DNA of 64,000 nt, taken from assembly GCA_013398295.1 (NCBI GenBank), contig VZSF01008484.1, forward strand, positions 1-64,000, given 5' to 3'. Below, piece by piece: positions 60,321-64,000 of this stretch (positions are counted from its first letter, which is position 1; the number at the start of each line of letters is the position of its first letter). A model generated the notes under the pieces. It was not told the DNA's origin, ran no database searches, and saw only the letters and a list, made by a program, of their open reading frames with translations. The DNA is from Chionis minor. Lineage: Eukaryota; Chordata; Aves; Charadriiformes; Chionididae. Both the position numbers and the translations under genes were made by a program.

Positions 60321-63300
60321 GAAAAAGGCAGTATGCTCTCCTCTGATCTTCTATTCACCTTCTCGTTCTTGTTATCTTCATTTTAGTGAATCTTTTCTGT
60401 ACAAGGATGAAGCTGCTGTCCCGTCCTCAGAATCTCTGGTGGCCCTTCCTCATTTTGGTACACATGAGCATAACTCCAGTTACTTTTGATGGCGCATATA
60501 CACAAGTACTTGAAGCATCTTCCTCTGTCCTGGTGGCAAATTGAGACAAGGATACTGCTTCTAACAGAGATCGATGATGAAGTGGCAGATGCCAGGTCAC
60601 TGTTCATATCATAAGCAATTCTAGCTAACGTTGTTTGCATTTCTGCTTGTTTATACACCAATTGGTGAGAGGAACCTTCACCACACATCCAGATTCTTGT
60701 TCTTTGGTTGCCGGCATCACCTTTCGCTCGTGGTGTTGGCAGCAATATGGCCAGAACCCAGTGTTCTTCACTGGGCTACATGCTAGGAGGTTTGTCCTCC
60801 CATTGAGGAGAGGTGTGGTATCGGCCCTCTTTGGTGGAGGTCGCCTTCTGTCCTTGTGCTGTGGTGTTGAAAAGTGGAAGGGCAACATCTGGAGCTATTG
60901 CCTGAGCCTGTGCTGTGAGTAGGTGAGGAGGCACCTCGTATCCTTGATTCTCTGGTCTTGCAACCAGGAGAAGCTGTTTGAACTCATCCCAGCTCCTTTC
61001 CTGCCTGTGCATTTGGGTCTCTTTCCAAAAGAAACAAGGCCATCTTTATATTTGGGGAGGACATGTGGGAACTTGGGCTGTCGAGCTCTGGGGTGCACGG
61101 GAGAGCTATGCCTGCCCTGTTGTGTGGGCACGGCCTCTGCGGACCATTCAGGTTCACAGCAGAAGGAGCATGGGAAGGAGAACAGAAGACTGGGGATGAA
61201 AAAGCATCTTAGATGTCATTTTGGCTCAAGGATAAATCTGCAAGCTTCTGCAGGATCTGGGGAAGGTGGAGCTGAAAAACGATGTATTTAAAACAGCAAA
61301 GCAGTGGGCTGTTTACTGCTTAAATTCCATAATCAGTGTGGCCTGATGGGGCTTCGGTTGTATGCTGTGGTTGAAATGACCTGGCATGTCTTCCATCCGT
61401 ACGGTTTCTCCTCTGCAGAGATACACGGTGCATATATTTGGCATGCTCACATAGCACAAGGTCTGTTGCTGTCCAGTACAGAGCAGCTGAGAGATTAGAA
61501 ATTGTTATATAAATATGGCCAAAAGAGATAACAGTAAATTAGTTTTCCTACTCGGTCACTAGCAAAGAGAGTGATATGTCCTGCAGCCAGCCAGGTGCTG
61601 GCTAAACGAGCAAACCTTCCAATATTGCACTCTCAAGCTGGTGTACTAAAAAGGGAGCGAGTGCCAGGACTGGGGACCATCCTTGGAGAGGCCCTGGCCT
61701 TTCCCAGGAATTCCTCCTCTGGTGGATCCCAGCCAATTCCAAGGGCTGCAGTAAGACGGAGTCATGCCTCAGACCTTTCCAGATCCTATAGGAAACAGCT
61801 AGTACGATGAACCGCATCCATATGTTGTCAGAGCTGGCTAACCCCCCTTGCAGTCAAAACTGCAAGCTGAATAACTGAAACCTTGCATCAGGTCTGGAAA
61901 ACAAACTGTTCTGTTTCATACCCCATCACCATCCCCGGTATGGATAGCAGGGATAACACTTCAGCTGGCAGCGCTTGCCATGAGGTTTAACAGAATGCAG
62001 CTTATTCTTCCATGACTCTCAGTCCTGGAGTGCTGACAGCAAGAGACTAGAAGTGGGCCAAGGAAATTGATGCTGGATGTGAGTCAGGTACAAGGCTGAA
62101 TTCAGCTTGGATTTAATATTATTGAAATACCACAGGTGGTTTCTGTTAGGATTTGGCCTCATATGGCAAGACTGAAGTCAGGTCAGCTGTTCAGTCAGAT
62201 CCTGCATTGAATTCTCATGAGCATGGCGAGTTGAGTGAGATTTCAGTCACACCTGAAGCAAAAAATAGTCCCTTTCCTGTTTGGGTGTGAACTTGGGACC
62301 AGAAATCACAGGGGCTGGTGTGAAGTGTACATAGACATAAGAGTGGGCTTGGGTGTACACACATCTTAGTTTTCTTTAGCTTAAATGGGATTTGTACCAA
62401 CAAGCTCTAGCACGGGTCTGACATTAGGTCCTGTGACTGGAGGTTGACCCTTTACACTGTTAAACCAAGAGCGGTTGTTTTATCAACTTCCAGTTGCTTG
62501 CAAAGGAACCTCAAAGTGTATTTTAAGAAAAGCCGTGAGAATTTTTGAGACTGCGAGTGAGAAACCGCAGCAGCTCATCAGGTCATAAGTTATGTCCATG
62601 AATATGTTGAGGCTGAGCCATGTGGGAGCCCTCCACAGCCCACCGGAGACGGGTGCTGAGATGCCTTTCATGCAGTTGGCTCTGGTTTATCCCATGCTTT
62701 TTGAACCTTGCATTGCTTGTGGCTGTTCTGACGTATTGCGAAAGACCCACCAATGTAGAGAGGGACTTTCCAAGCTGTTCAGGGATCCGGTTTGCTATGT
62801 GTTGATCAAAGTTGGTTTTTGCTAACCTGATTTTGTTAGAAAAGCTCTGGGGAAGTGCCAGAGGCTGGAGCAAGATGGAGTTATAACCACAGTTAGGTTT
62901 GAGCAGAATATGGTCATACTCTCATACTTCCAACGTTACACCACAAAGCAAGGATGACTTCTGTGGTTTCCAAGACAAGGCATATAAAAGGAGAAAAAAA
63001 TTAATGTTCTGGGTCAAACTGATCAGCCAGGAGCCCGGAGAAACCTGTTGGTGGGAGATAGAGACTAGAGGTGACATCACCATAAGACTTGATACCATAA
63101 GACTCTGGAGAGTGGGTCATGTCATGCTTATCTCTTGTTTGTCATAAAGTGACGTTACTCCCTACTTTATTGATATAGCAAGTACACTGGCGGGCAGTTC
63201 CCTCTGATATTTTTCACTTGTACTTTTGAGGTGTTAAAGAGACAGAGTTGGAACTGATGGCCTTTTGTATAGATACACGTATTAGCGTAGCACCACTTGT

Positions 63301-64000
63301 CATTTCCTAGCCCGAATTCTGAGCAGTCCTCTCTCGAATCACACAGGAACTGAACAATACAGCCAATAAAGCTCTCTAGTGAGAAAGTAGGAATCGCCAA
63401 ATGTTATATAGCAAAGGTAGGTACGCTGGACTTAAAGATGGAGCAAATGAAATGTTTCCTTGTCTGTTTGGACCCTGGGGGAAGCTGTCATGGCTGCAGG
63501 GGCCAAGAGGTAGCACTAACAACATCCTTGATTTTCTAGGCTCAGTATTAGTAGGAACTGACCCTAGTCTAAACTTCAGCTCTGCTATGCTATTGGCCAA
63601 CTCAGTCCCTGGTGATTTGATCCAGGATGTTCACTAATTAGCTGGTTTACTAGCTCATTTGCATTTGTATCTGCAATTTAATAATTGTATTCTATTATTC
63701 TTGATTAGTTTGACAGCAAAAAAAGTGACAGGTATTTCAGGGAGAAGCTGGCTGGTTTATTAATTTCTAATCAGTAAGCAGCAGAGGGCTGTGTTTTTTT
63801 CTTTTGAGTTTCAGCGGTGCCAGTCACAAAAGTACAGAGACTTTGAGCTATTTGACTCTATTTCTAAAAGACTTTTCTCCTTCACACTAGTTTGATTTTT
63901 AAATATTCAGCCTGCCCTCTTCCCCCTCCTCCCCACGCACAGAGGATTTGGAGGAGTCTGAATCTCAGCGTCTGGTTTTTGCTATCCTTAGCCAGTAAAA
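60321..64000. other. Unique non-coding sequence
   Basis: No gene recognised. 60380-61290 carries overlapping frames up to 122 codons on both strands without domains. A 15-base near-tandem duplication (accataagact) lies at 63079-63108. 63630-63780 is A+T-rich with an ATTTGCAT octamer near 63659 and TAATTAG-type words, a possible conserved non-coding block. Confidence 0.4.

Noticed and set aside
35981..63666. Several ATGCAAAT/ATTTGCAT octamers (near 35981, 36508, 39743, 43506, 48520, 63659) as a POU-factor cluster
   Set aside because: They are widely spread and A+T-rich words of this kind are expected a few times in such a window.
1..64000. CRISPR arrays, prokaryotic operons, tRNA, rRNA, and retroviral LTR pairs
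   Set aside because: No regularly spaced direct repeats, no cloverleaf-like segment, no rRNA blocks and no matching long terminal repeats were seen on reading both strands.

Overview
The window looks like gene-poor vertebrate DNA, most likely from a bird. The main evidence is three fragments of CR1-type LINE retrotransposon. The clearest ends in two copies of the octamer ATTCTATG, the usual CR1 3' end, and its broken reading frame has the wording of avian CR1 reverse transcriptases. There are no Shine-Dalgarno-spaced gene strings, operons or dense long reading frames, so a prokaryotic origin is excluded. I could not recognise a host protein-coding exon, tRNA, rRNA, microRNA or CRISPR array. 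The sequence is best read as intergenic or deep intronic.

Layout: 1-1320 is CpG-elevated and could lie close to a promoter or first exon outside or at the edge of the window, but I cannot prove a transcript. 1321-16956 is mostly unique A+T-leaning sequence with a second CpG-rich patch (11641-12015), three small remnants of an old palindromic repeat (12953-14160) and a related motif at 10036. 16957-17327 is a CR1 3' fragment on the plus strand. 17328-34600 is mainly unique sequence with homopolymers, short tandem duplications and two candidate G-quadruplex tracts. 34611-35323 and 38831-38910 hold old MIR-like and palindromic remnants. 39240-39800 resembles a conserved non-coding element. 40121-40440 is an older CR1 fragment on the minus strand. 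41600-41880 is a patchwork of old repeats. 45843-45921 is a G-free A/C tract with a minus-strand G-quadruplex motif. 47354-48376 is the largest CR1 copy. 49867-50577 holds two old SINE/DNA-repeat remnants. The rest, to 64000, is unique sequence with a 16-base poly-C run next to an undetermined base and one more palindromic remnant at 60275.

No genes work together here. The reading frames in the window are short, overlap on both strands, and behave like chance frames. The most useful content is the repeat history (at least three layers: young CR1, old CR1, and pre-avian SINE/palindromic elements) and a few A+T-rich, repeat-free blocks that could be regulatory. I found no sign of an undescribed multi-gene system. 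All repeat assignments are by eye against remembered consensus patterns, without a database search.
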